Counted from the stretch's first letter, positions 1 through 6,839 are shown. The stretch is DNA of 8,087 nucleotides from Acholeplasmatales bacterium (GCA_003477305.1 DMTN01000045.1:1-8087); one strand, 5' to 3'. Numbers and translations are program-made. The notes: generated from the letters alone by a model not told the origin.

Positions 1-1331
1 TACACAACATTCTTGACAGTACCTGAAAATAGTCTCGCAGCATAAATTTGAACGTATTCCAAGTACTCGGTTGAGTCAAACAAAGTAAGAAATCTTCTCT
101 TCATTTCATTCGTTTTTTCCATATACTTTTCGTTCTGAGAAATTTTTGATTCATATTTCAAATATGCATTAATGTAAAATGGGAGCAATTGTGGGTATTT
201 AAACAAGTAAGGGCAAGCGTCTAGAAAGAGATCAAATCGATTTGAAGCGATGAATATTTTAATCGCGCGAATAGTCTCCTTTGGATCAAGAACCGCCTTT
301 TCCGAAATGCAAAGAAAGGTATCTTGAGGATTGATTTTTATCAATAGAGCGATTTCTGATACAGTCAAGTCCTTAAATCTCGTTGGTATCACACCGCTGT
401 ACCCACGGATGATTTTAGATACTTTATGCATTTGATCCTGTGGCGTTTCCTTTACAAAACTTTTTCGATATATATCATCTTTTTTGTTCTGTCTATGGAT
501 TATCAAATCAATAATATCTGTTTTTTGATTATTAAGAAAAAGCCCTTCACTATTAAGTTTGTTTATCAATTTCCCTAAAAATATCTGCGCAGATTCTGAA
601 TCTGGCGCAAAGATTCGATAATCGTCTACAAACCGAACAAAATCAATATTTTGGCTAATCATGTATTTGTCGACGTCGATAAGTGCTGCTTCTGCCAATA
701 TTCTCGAAGCATTTGATCCAACTGGCAAGCCATACGAATCTCGATTCGCCCAAAATAGCAACAGCTCATTAATAAGCCCAACCTTAATTTGATCTATGTC
801 CTTAATTGACATTAAAATTGATTCTAATCTATGTAAATTTAGACGATCGTAAAAATTGGCAATATCACACTTAACCAATACTTTGTATTTTGTGTTCAGC
901 ATTTTTTGAGAAACATAATTTTTGAACGCCGTGTAGTTATAATTTGGAGAGAAAATATACCCCTCTTTATCATCAAGTTTTAATCGGTATGAAAACACGC
1001 GATTTGATTGAACTTTAAGCCTGTTTTTTTCGATTTTTGATGCAACACTTAACACTAAACTTAAATATTTAATTTCATCAACAACATCAATAAGGGCACA
1101 TTTCCGAAAATCAGAAAATGTCCCTTTAGGAACCAATACATTCTGATACTTTTTTATATGTAGGTCTTCCAGTTTAGAAGTTGAAAAGCTTCCAGATATT
1201 TCAGCAATGAGTTGAGATTTTACGTCTGGTTTCTTGAGCAATGAAACTTCATAAAAAGGATTAAACAATTCTACATCGGTTGTTCCTTCTTTAATAATGT
1301 TTTCTATTGCCAATTCAACAAATTTTTCCAT
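1..1331 (-). CDS. Reverse transcriptase of the UG/Abi (DRT-like) kind, 3' end outside window
   Basis: An open frame of 443 codons runs from ATG at 1331 to the window edge without a stop, so the C-terminus is missing. AAAGGAAG lies 8 nt before the start. RT core motifs are visible: motif A VKCDIANFYDRL (Asp156), motif B GLPVGSNASRILAEA (201-215), and motif C FVRFVDDYRIF with the catalytic Asp236-Asp237, so FVDD replaces the usual YADD. Residues ~300-443 look mainly helical with no maturase or HNH domain, as in AbiA/AbiK/UG enzymes with a C-terminal alpha-solenoid. No group II intron, retron msr/msd or Cas1 signal was seen. Family knowledge: such RTs act in phage defence, often with a noncoding RNA or by protein-primed synthesis. 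I cannot assign the subgroup. The gene is very AT-rich compared with its neighbours, suggesting transfer. It has its own promoter and a ~260-nt leader. RT identity is certain; a defence role is inferred. Confidence 0.93.
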   Translation of the reverse strand, partial: MEKFVELAIENIIKEGTTDVELFNPFYEVSLLKKPDVKSQLIAEISGSFSTSKLEDLHIKKYQNVLVPKGTFSDFRKCALIDVVDEIKYLSLVLSVASKIEKNRLKVQSNRVFSYRLKLDDKEGYIFSPNYNYTAFKNYVSQKMLNTKYKVLVKCDIANFYDRLNLHRLESILMSIKDIDQIKVGLINELLLFWANRDSYGLPVGSNASRILAEAALIDVDKYMISQNIDFVRFVDDYRIFAPDSESAQIFLGKLINKLNSEGLFLNNQKTDIIDLIIHRQNKKDDIYRKSFVKETPQDQMHKVSKIIRGYSGVIPTRFKDLTVSEIALLIKINPQDTFLCISEKAVLDPKETIRAIKIFIASNRFDLFLDACPYLFKYPQLLPFYINAYLKYESKISQNEKYMEKTNEMKRRFLTLFDSTEYLEYVQIYAARLFSGTVKNVV

Positions 1332-1403
1332 ATGTTTGCTTCCTTTTTATGTTCCCACATTTTTGCATTTCTATGTGATTTTGCGAACAATGTTGATAAA
1401 CAG

Positions 1404-1423
1404 TAAAAACGCCAATAAAGGCG
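1404..1423 (-). terminator. Weak hairpin plus T-run upstream of the RT gene
   Basis: Minus strand reads CGCC, loop TTTATT, GGCG, then TTTTTAC. The palindrome CGAAATTTCG (1422-1431) overlaps its 5' side and could form an alternative fold. A 4-bp stem is short, so this may be partial termination that releases a leader RNA while allowing some readthrough into the RT gene. No convincing promoter was found between it and the RT start. Confidence 0.3.
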
Positions 1424-1591
1424 AAATTTCGTCATTTTTGATGGTTCACTTGACGACTACTTGAAGGTATGTTGACGACCGATTAAGATAAATTTGATAT
1501 GCAAGCAATAGTCTTGTAACGTCGTGCCTTGTACTAGAAACATCCATGTGAATCCATAATCTTACAGGTTTGATTTGATTTTTTCCATCCG
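1405..1591 (-). ncRNA. Candidate structured leader/noncoding RNA of the reverse transcriptase unit
   Basis: Transcription from the promoter at 1598-1625 should start near 1591, leaving a leader of ~260 nt before the RT start codon. By eye there is a 9-bp stem with one bulged A between 1548-1557 (minus ATGGATTCAC) and 1441-1449 (minus GTGAACCAT). Nested inside it, 1527-1537 and 1457-1467 can pair at 8 of 11 positions (CTA/TAG and AAGG/CCTT around an internal loop). GTCGTCAA occurs twice on the minus strand (1472-1479 and 1450-1457). The element would end at the hairpin plus TTTTT near 1405. Several defence RTs carry an essential noncoding RNA just upstream of the RT gene, and size and position here fit that. 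The pairing could be chance in AT-rich DNA. Confidence 0.35.
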
Positions 1592-1597
1592 ACACTC

Positions 1598-1625
1598 ATC
1601 ATAGCATGTTCCCGTTTTTTCGCAA
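1598..1625 (-). promoter_or_regulatory. Promoter of the reverse transcriptase unit
   Basis: Minus strand has -35 TTGCGA (1625-1620), a 16-base spacer, and -10 TATGAT (1603-1598) preceded by TGC, i.e. an extended -10. It lies about 65 bases beyond the ion-channel terminator and points at the RT gene. This is the best sigma-70-type promoter match in the window. Confidence 0.6.
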
Positions 1626-1689
1626 TATCCAATTAGAAATATTCTCTTATAATTGTTTATCTTTTATTGCGTTTACTATAAACAAAGAA

Positions 1690-1707
1690 CAGCCCCATAA
1701 GGGGCTG
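1690..1707 (-). terminator. Terminator of the ion-channel gene
   Basis: A perfect 7-bp stem CAGCCCC/GGGGCTG with a 4-base loop, followed on the minus strand by TTCTTTGTTT. It lies ~160 bases after the stop codon at 1866. It separates the ion-channel transcript from the RT unit. Confidence 0.75.
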
Positions 1708-1865
1708 CTCACGAAATATGCCAATATTGCTGATGTGATGAAAAAGGAAAAAGATTCACGTTCTTGCGCAATTTCCTGCAAAAAAGTGTTTCCTTGCTTC
1801 GAAATGGCGAAATTTGTGCAATATTCTTTTTTAATCAACCGATGATTCGATGTGCCCAAAGATTT

Positions 1866-3713
1866 TCAGTCTTCCGCCAAGACAACGACGCAGTCCCCGC
1901 CGGTAAACACGATCTCCTTCTTCTTGTTTGGATTCAGTACCACGCCGCCGTTTTCATGGATGTGTTTCAAACGAAAGCCAATCGCAATCTCCCTCTTGAG
2001 CGCCGCGCTCTCCACCACGGTACAGAAATCGACGGGCTCATCCATCTTGACATAGTGTTTCGCCGGCTTCAGATAGATCTCCGATCCTTCTTCTCCGAGC
2101 AGTTCGTTGAAGACGGCGTTCAGATGTCGGTTTTCGGCGATCTGGCAAAGCATCTTGTTGGAAAGGACATTGCTGACGATGAAGTCGTCGACACTTGCGT
2201 AATGCAGGACCGGTTCGTTCTGGATCCGTTCGATTTCGATGATGATCGGGATATCGAGTTTCATCTCATTCAGGATGTTCTTGAGATGCATGATCGAGAG
2301 GAGCGTTTCCGAGTCGGAACGTTCCCCGTCGGATAGATCATTTGCGATCACGACGATCGTATCGAGTTTGGTGTATTCGAGTCTCTCCAACGCGTCATTC
2401 GAATAGGTGACGCCTTTTTTGATGTCATATCCGACTTCGCAATGACGAAGCGTTGAATCCAGAAGCGTCGTATCCGTATCGGTAGGAACCAAGAAAGAAA
2501 GATGGGAATCCTTCATGACAAAAGGACACATCTCTTCGATGACGGAGAGCAGACTCGGATTGTATCCGATGAAGAGGATCCTTCTGACGCTTCTGCTTGC
2601 CTTATGCGGCGTCTTGACGATCCGGTCCGCAAAGCGTTCCTCATGATGTTCCACCAGAATCGCCTTGTCATCGTCTTCGCAGATGACGATGAGCTTGTCG
2701 TCCGCACCGATGACGGTATCCATCTTCGGATTGATATGCGGCGTTCCATCCTTGAACAACCCGCAGACGGTCGCGTTCGAAAAGCGACACAGCGATTCCT
2801 TCATCGTCTTTCCCGCCAGGGAAGGATGATTGAAGAAATAGAATTCATTTCCCTCGAAATCGAAGAGTTCCTTATAGATGAAGGAGAGTCCCGGTTGTAA
2901 ACAAGTCTGCGCCGTGATGCGATTCATCGCATCCGAAAGCAGGATCGCTTCCAGACGCTCGCCGCACATCTTCTTCGCCGCCATCAGGTTCTGCGGATCG
3001 GAAAAGATCGCCGTCACATGGCCTTTCGCCTCCGGGGCGAAGAACGCCGTCTGGCTGATTCCCAGGAGACACTTGATGATCGCGACGTCGTCGTTCTCCG
3101 CGACGACGACCGATCGCGCATGGGCGATCGAACACATCTCGAGATTGTCCTTCAGATGGATTTCACCGCGGCGGACGATGACCTTCGTATTCTTGAAGTC
3201 TTTCATCATCGCCTTCAGTCCGTCTTGGACCGTCAGCGTATCGGTCTCGCTCAGGATCACGATCACCGGCCGCTTGACGTTTTCGTTGGCGGTGATGATC
3301 TCCGAGACGATCACGGGGATGTTGTCGTTCCAGCCGAGCAAGAGCGTATGCCCCTTCTCGATCACCTGCGAGGTCCCCTTCTGCATGTTCTCGAGTTTCT
3401 GCTGGAACCCGCTGGAGAGGACGCTGATGAGCATGCTCGTAATGAAGATCCCGACGATCGTCGCGATCGTCATCAACAAGAGATACCAAAACGACCCGTC
3501 GACGCCGGAAAGGTTGCCCGGGTCGAGCGTCTGCATCAAACTGGTCCAAAGCGTCTCGAAGACGGTCGTATCGCCGCCGGCGAACATGTGCGATAGAATC
3601 CCGATCAAGAGCACGGCCGCAAAGGTGATGATCGAAAGCATCAACACGATCGCTAGGGTGCCTCTGGATAAGAACTGGTCGATGATGTAACGGACTTTCT
3701 GTGAACGCTTCAT
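1866..3713 (-). CDS. CASTOR/POLLUX-type ion channel with RCK/TrkA-N-like domains
   Basis: 615 residues. Two membrane helices at about 19-43 and 76-101 flank a pore region whose LDPGN (63-67) matches the place of the ADxGN filter in plant CASTOR/POLLUX channels. There is no potassium-type GYG filter. A cytosolic Rossmann-like RCK domain follows, starting at HTLLLGWND (122-130), with a second at RRILFIGYN (377-385) and TrkA-C-like ends near 290-345 and 545-613. The family forms tetrameric cation channels gated through RCK rings; plant members are nuclear-envelope calcium-related channels, and the bacterial role is poorly known. The ATG at 3713 is chosen because AGGGGGGAT lies just upstream. The gene stands alone: a 207-base gap with strong hairpins precedes it and a terminator follows. 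It looks intact. Ion selectivity cannot be read from the sequence. Confidence 0.88.
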   Translation of the reverse strand: MKRSQKVRYIIDQFLSRGTLAIVLMLSIITFAAVLLIGILSHMFAGGDTTVFETLWTSLMQTLDPGNLSGVDGSFWYLLLMTIATIVGIFITSMLISVLSSGFQQKLENMQKGTSQVIEKGHTLLLGWNDNIPVIVSEIITANENVKRPVIVILSETDTLTVQDGLKAMMKDFKNTKVIVRRGEIHLKDNLEMCSIAHARSVVVAENDDVAIIKCLLGISQTAFFAPEAKGHVTAIFSDPQNLMAAKKMCGERLEAILLSDAMNRITAQTCLQPGLSFIYKELFDFEGNEFYFFNHPSLAGKTMKESLCRFSNATVCGLFKDGTPHINPKMDTVIGADDKLIVICEDDDKAILVEHHEERFADRIVKTPHKASRSVRRILFIGYNPSLLSVIEEMCPFVMKDSHLSFLVPTDTDTTLLDSTLRHCEVGYDIKKGVTYSNDALERLEYTKLDTIVVIANDLSDGERSDSETLLSIMHLKNILNEMKLDIPIIIEIERIQNEPVLHYASVDDFIVSNVLSNKMLCQIAENRHLNAVFNELLGEEGSEIYLKPAKHYVKMDEPVDFCTVVESAALKREIAIGFRLKHIHENGGVVLNPNKKKEIVFTGGDCVVVLAED

Positions 3714-3761
3714 GCGATCCCCCCTGACTATTCGGATGTCTATTGACGTTTTTTTCGAACC

Positions 3762-3796
3762 GTTGTCGGTCCTGCGGGTTTCGCAAGACCGACAAC
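3762..3796. other. Long perfect-type hairpin in the ion-channel upstream region
   Basis: GTTGTCGGTCCTGCG (3762-3776) and CGCAAGACCGACAAC (3782-3796) pair over 15 bp with one G-T wobble or mismatch and a 5-base loop. Neither strand has a T-run right after it, so it is not a standard terminator. It may be a transcription end for the DUF2785 unit, or a 5'-leader hairpin of the ion-channel mRNA, whose start codon is about 50 bases away. Confidence 0.55.
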
Positions 3797-3876
3797 CTTA
3801 ACGCATCTTATATTTCTTTGTCGAACCCTCTTGATTGAAGGAAGAATGATCGTTCCTTTGATCACCGTTCCGATTC

Positions 3877-3916
3877 GCGACGTCGACGCCGTCGCGGCGC
3901 GACGACCGCAGTCGTC
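3877..3916. repeat. GC-rich tandem stem-loops after the DUF2785 stop codon
   Basis: Two adjacent inverted repeats: GCGACG (3877-3882)/CGTCGC (3890-3895) with a 7-base loop, and GACGAC (3901-3906)/GTCGTC (3911-3916) with a 4-base loop. They begin 5 bases past the DUF2785 stop codon. With no T-run, termination would have to be weak or Rho-dependent; protection of the mRNA 3' end is another possibility. Confidence 0.4.
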
Positions 3917-3920
3917 CGCG

Positions 3921-4754
3921 TCACAATTGTGGTTTTCTGGTTTTGTTCTTGATCAGGATCTCCCGGATCCGATCGGTGATCCAATGGTAGTTCGCATCTT
4001 CAAGGAAGGTGAAATACAGGGACCGCAGAAAACACTTGATATTGTTCTGGTAATAGAGACGTTCCAGATACTCCGTCGGCGGATCTGCAATCAAAAACCG
4101 GTCAAGCCAGGACTCGATGAAGTCCCTGGACATGATCTGTCGTGCGATTCCGTTTTTGATCGCAATCGTCATTCGTTCGTCTTCGTCGAACGTGTAGAAA
4201 TGGTTTTTCTGTTTGAACTTGTCGACGATGGCGGAAAACATTTCCATGAGTCGGTTTTCGTCAAACCAGGAGATTTGCATCAGTTGGGCAAACAGATCCG
4301 CGCTATGGGCGATGGCGTGGACCCATCCGACCTGCGCATCGTATCCGGTGAGGATCGTTTCTTGAACGAAATAGGCTAAAAACGCATGGTACACCCGTTC
4401 GATCGATGCTTTCTCGAGGATGCCGTCGCGGCGATGGACGTACACCAGGATGACGAGCTGGAGGATCGAGAAGCTTCTCCTTAAGACGCTGTTGGGTTGT
4501 TTGTTTTCAAGATCGTAGGACAAGAAGTCGGCGCTGATCAGTTGTTCCAGATAGCGCGTCAGTTCTGCTTCGTTGAAGTATTTGTCATGCAACAGATGGG
4601 CCAAGACCCCATAGACCAAACCGTCGCGGATCGTCCCGTCCGGATCGCCGATATGCATCAGGCATCGATCCGCCAGTTCAGCCTTGTTCACATCGGCGAA
4701 ATCATAATGATTCTTCTTGATCGATTCGAGGGTTTCAATGAGTTCTTTTTCCAT
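3921..4754 (-). CDS. DUF2785 family protein
   Basis: 277 residues from ATG at 4754, chosen because GGAGGAG stands 7 bases upstream; an earlier in-frame ATG at 4811 lies inside the preceding gene and lacks such a site. The recognisable DUF2785 pattern is present: HIGDPDGTIRDGLVYGVL (34-51), a conserved helix beginning RRSFSILQL (92-100), and the hallmark GYDAQVGWVHAIAHSADLF (137-155), then DEDERM (190-195). The length is usual for the family. The protein looks soluble and all-helical with no signal peptide. Its function is unknown; the conserved His and Asp residues are suggestive but prove no activity. Its start overlaps the end of the serine-hydrolase gene by 20 bases, indicating one transcript and probably translational coupling. 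The frameshift in that upstream gene could therefore reduce its translation. Confidence 0.85.
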   Translation of the reverse strand: MEKELIETLESIKKNHYDFADVNKAELADRCLMHIGDPDGTIRDGLVYGVLAHLLHDKYFNEAELTRYLEQLISADFLSYDLENKQPNSVLRRSFSILQLVILVYVHRRDGILEKASIERVYHAFLAYFVQETILTGYDAQVGWVHAIAHSADLFAQLMQISWFDENRLMEMFSAIVDKFKQKNHFYTFDEDERMTIAIKNGIARQIMSRDFIESWLDRFLIADPPTEYLERLYYQNNIKCFLRSLYFTFLEDANYHWITDRIREILIKNKTRKPQL

Positions 4755-5780
4755 CGTCGTTCTCCTCCATGGCATGTTCATCCAAAAGCAACATTTCTTC
4801 CATGACCGCATGGGCTTCGTTGAAGATCTGTCGGTCGTTCACGTTCGTGATCATGACGCAAAGAAGTTGATCTTCCGGATAATAGGCCATCACCGACCGG
4901 ACGCCCGGACCGCCGCCCGTATGATAGTGTTTGCGTCTTTGTTTCCCACAGATTTCGCCTTCTTCCAAAAACAAGCCGAAGCCGTAGTGGGTCGTCTCGT
5001 TGATGCGGACCTGCGGGGTGTGCATCATACTGCCGCTTGCTTGGCTGATGATCCGATGATCGACCAGTCCTTGATGGAACAAGGCCAGATCCCCGACAGT
5101 CGCATAGAGTCCGCCACCGCCGCCGGCGATCCGCATATCGACGAAGTCGGCGTTTCTGATACCCGCTTCGTCTTTTTCATATCCCTTGGCCCTGCCCTTG
5201 ATCACGGGCTTGTAATGATCGTATCCCGTGCTCCGCATGCCCAGGGGTGCAAAGATATTCTCCTTCAGGTAGTTCTCATAGCTTGTTCCGTCAGCCGTTC
5301 GATGATGGTTCCCAACAGGAAATAGCCGGATACCGAATAGGCGTAGGATGTTCCCGGACGAAATTGCAAAGGCTCGTCCTTGAACATCCCGATCAGTTTT
5401 TCAGAAAACGACGGGGCGTGCACCACCTCATAGAAATCGGCGTCGAGTCGGAAATTGCTGATCCCGGAGGTGTGCGTCAATAAATGGTAGATGGTGATCT
5501 GTTCTCCGTGCGGATAATCCGGGAAGAACCGATCCAGCGTGTCTTCCAGTCGTAGAAGCCCTTTTTCCAGCAATTGCAGGATGGCGGCCGCGGTGAAGGT
5601 CTTGGTGATCGATGCGATTCTGAATTTCGTCTGTGCCGTATTCAAGACATCGAGTTCGAAGTCCGCATATCCATACCCTTTTGACCATCGGAAGTCGGCT
5701 TGATGCGCGATCAGCACGGCCCCGTTGAATTTCTTGTCGAGCAACATCCGATCGATTTGATCGATCCTGTTTTGATCCAT
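4735..5780 (-). pseudogene. Serine hydrolase, beta-lactamase/penicillin-binding fold, broken by one frameshift
   Basis: Reconstructed length is about 348 residues, normal for PF00144-type beta-lactamase-related hydrolases. Part 1 (5780-5265) carries the nucleophile motif RIASITK (Ser57, Lys60), LLTHTSG (101-107) and SYAYSVSGYFLLG (145-157), then stops early at 5265. Part 2 continues in another frame from about 5282, reading YENYLKENIF, then PLGM, and ends with HTGGGPG, the third active-site motif. One A is missing near 5283-5284: restoring it gives EQSYENYL, the expected join. No slippery site is present, so programmed frameshifting is unlikely; a recent mutation or sequencing error fits. The YxN motif reads Y-S-V, so catalysis is doubtful even if intact. 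ATG 5780 is preferred over TTG 5795 because GAGGAGG lies before it. No signal peptide is seen. The substrate is unknown: peptide or ester hydrolysis rather than proven beta-lactam resistance. Confidence 0.85.
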
Positions 5781-5835
5781 GGAATGCCTCCTCAAGGGGT
5801 TTTTGACTCCCGTATCGAGTGATCTATTACCATCT

Positions 5836-5864
5836 ATTTTATCACGATATGATTTGAATCAAAT
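5836..5864 (-). promoter_or_regulatory. Promoter of the hydrolase-DUF2785 unit with overlapping palindrome
   Basis: Minus strand has -10 TAAAAT (5841-5836) preceded by TGA (extended -10), and TTGATT (5862-5857) as a -35-like element with a short 15-base spacer. The perfect palindrome ATTTGA-N-TCAAAT (5852-5864) covers the -35, a position where a dimeric repressor could block polymerase. The start codon is ~55 bases downstream. Confidence 0.4.
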
Positions 5865-5946
5865 GGATCCCCCGACATTTATTCAATATTCCCTGCGGCT
5901 TCGAAGTCGTCTTCGAGAAAAGCACGCAGCGGGATGAAAACGAAAA

Positions 5947-5969
5947 ATGACCGCCACGAGGGCGGTCAT
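5947..5969 (-). terminator. Terminator of the hemolysin III-like gene
   Basis: A 9-bp perfect stem ATGACCGCC/GGCGGTCAT with a 5-base loop; the minus strand continues with TTTTTCGTTTTC. It lies about 105 bases after the stop codon at 6076. Confidence 0.8.
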
Positions 5970-6052
5970 CTGGGAAATCAATCGATTGAAACAAGCCTTT
6001 TAATCGTATCCTTGACCGGGGTTTCATGGAATGAGGTTTGCCCGGATCGAGA

Positions 6053-6068
6053 TCGAGGCATGCCTCGA
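6053..6068. repeat. 16-base perfect palindrome TCGAGGCATGCCTCGA
   Basis: Self-complementary over its whole length, 7 bases past the hemolysin III-like stop codon. There is no loop and no T-run, so it is not the terminator, which lies further on. It may be a protein-binding site or chance. Confidence 0.4.
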
Positions 6069-6075
6069 ACCTAGA

Positions 6076-6705
6076 CTACATCAGGAAGAAATAGACCGCC
6101 ACGAAATGGGATAGCGTCCCCATGAAGACGAAGATATGCCAGATGAAATGGGCGAACTTGAACCAGTTGAAGGCGTAGAATAACACGCCGATGGTATAGG
6201 AGATCCCGCCGATCAGAATGAACCAGAATGCCCCGGTAGACAATGCATAAAGCGGTCCGACGAGCGTCATTCCGCTCCAGCCAAGCAAGAGGAACAACGC
6301 GAGATGCAACACGGCGAACTTTCGGATCTTCACCGCCTTGAACGTAATCCCCAAGGCGATGATGATCCATTGTCCCGCCAGTAGAAGCCATCCGAGCGGT
6401 TTTTCGATCGCAATGATGAAGATCGGCGCGAAGGTCCCGCCGATCAACAGATAGATCCCGATATGATCGAAGCGTTGAAATATCCGCTTGACGGTGCTGC
6501 CTTCGCGGAACGCATGATACAGGGCGCTCATCGTATAAAGCATGATCATCCCGAATCCGAAGATGATCGCCCCCATGACCTCGCCGAAACCTCGTGCCTT
6601 GACAATCAAAAGCACCGTTCCGACGATGCCGAACGCGCCGCCGACGATATGGGATACGGAATTGGCGATCTCTTCGCCTTTGCTTTGAATTCTGGATAGT
6701 TTCAT
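6076..6705 (-). CDS. Hemolysin III / TrhA-like membrane protein (PAQR, CREST superfamily)
   Basis: 209 residues with about seven membrane helices, the usual size for this family. Signature parts in order: EEIANSVSHIVGG (11-23), SALYH (60-64), FDHIGIYLLIGGTFAP (79-94), and the last helices with HFIWH (186-190) and SH near 200. The Ser60/His64, Asp80 and His186/His190 set matches the metal-binding or catalytic residues of the CREST hydrolase superfamily. Family members are named after Bacillus cereus hemolysin III, but most are core membrane proteins; TrhA has been linked to membrane fluidity control. Haemolysis should not be assumed. ATG 6705 is chosen; a GTG at 6714 is an alternative adding three residues, and the ribosome site is weak for both. 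It is a single-gene unit with its own promoter and terminator. Confidence 0.9.
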   Translation of the reverse strand: MKLSRIQSKGEEIANSVSHIVGGAFGIVGTVLLIVKARGFGEVMGAIIFGFGMIMLYTMSALYHAFREGSTVKRIFQRFDHIGIYLLIGGTFAPIFIIAIEKPLGWLLLAGQWIIIALGITFKAVKIRKFAVLHLALFLLLGWSGMTLVGPLYALSTGAFWFILIGGISYTIGVLFYAFNWFKFAHFIWHIFVFMGTLSHFVAVYFFLM

Positions 6706-6768
6706 CGAACGCACCGCTTTCTCTTACCGGTCGTAAGGGCGCAATAGATTGATATGGATGTGTCTTTT

Positions 6769-6776
6769 ATTGTATC
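6769..6776 (-). promoter_or_regulatory. Extended -10 promoter of the hemolysin III-like gene
   Basis: Minus strand reads TGATACAAT: -10 TACAAT (6774-6769) with an upstream TG. No good -35 is visible at 17 bases. The leader would be ~55 bases. Confidence 0.4.
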
Positions 6777-6811
6777 ACACACCGACAAAACCCGTCGCCG
6801 AGAAAATGCAA

Positions 6812-6839
6812 AACGCGCGCCCTTTTCGGGACGCGCGTT
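6812..6839. terminator. Terminator of the CPBP protease gene, possibly bidirectional
   Basis: AACGCGCG (6812-6819) pairs with CGCGCGTT (6832-6839), extended by CCC/GGG across one bulged A, with a TTTTC loop. On the minus strand it is followed by TTTTGCATTTTC; on the plus strand by CCATCTTTTTTC. It lies 60 bases after the protease stop codon. Confidence 0.75.

Larger units (their letters stand above)
1..1860. other. AT-rich segment, probably horizontally acquired
   Basis: Sample 60-base blocks here have roughly 23-37% GC (for example 1021-1080 and 1081-1140), while a block inside the ion-channel gene (3061-3120) is above 60%. The change falls close to the ion-channel stop codon at 1866. The segment holds the reverse transcriptase gene and its leader. 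No integrase, transposase, tRNA or flanking repeat is visible, and the far end lies outside the window, so how it arrived is unknown. Confidence 0.5.
1332..1865. other. 534-base intergenic region between RT and ion-channel genes
   Basis: No convincing protein gene. Reading the minus strand from 1865 it holds: an AT-rich 3' tail of the ion-channel transcript, a terminator (1690-1707), a promoter (1598-1625), a leader with possible RNA structure (1591 to about 1405), a hairpin followed by T's (1404-1423), and about 70 bases before the RT ribosome binding site. Two short frames (1606-1845 plus, 1647-1859 minus) overlap the terminator or promoter and look like chance. Confidence 0.7.

Noticed and set aside
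1..1331. Retron or group II intron reading of the RT
   Set aside because: No maturase or endonuclease domain, motif C is FVDD, and no msr/msd-like inverted repeats or intron boundary were seen.
1441..1480. GTCGTCAA repeats as a CRISPR array
   Set aside because: Only two 8-base copies 22 bases apart; far too short and too few.
1606..1845. 79-codon plus-strand frame
   Set aside because: It overlaps the promoter and terminator of minus-strand genes and has no recognisable motif or ribosome site.
1647..1859. 70-codon minus-strand frame after the ion-channel gene
   Set aside because: It starts at TTG with no ribosome site and reads straight through the terminator hairpin.
2878..3690. 270-codon plus-strand frame opposite the ion channel
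   Set aside because: It is an antisense shadow of a well-supported gene; its sequence shows no family motifs.
3798..3830. TATAAG as a -10 for the ion-channel gene
   Set aside because: No acceptable -35 at normal spacing, so the promoter of this gene remains unlocated.
5260..5300. Programmed frameshift in the hydrolase
   Set aside because: No slippery heptamer near the break; a single-base loss explains it.
5842..6027. 61-codon minus-strand frame
   Set aside because: It contains the hemolysin III terminator and has no family motif.
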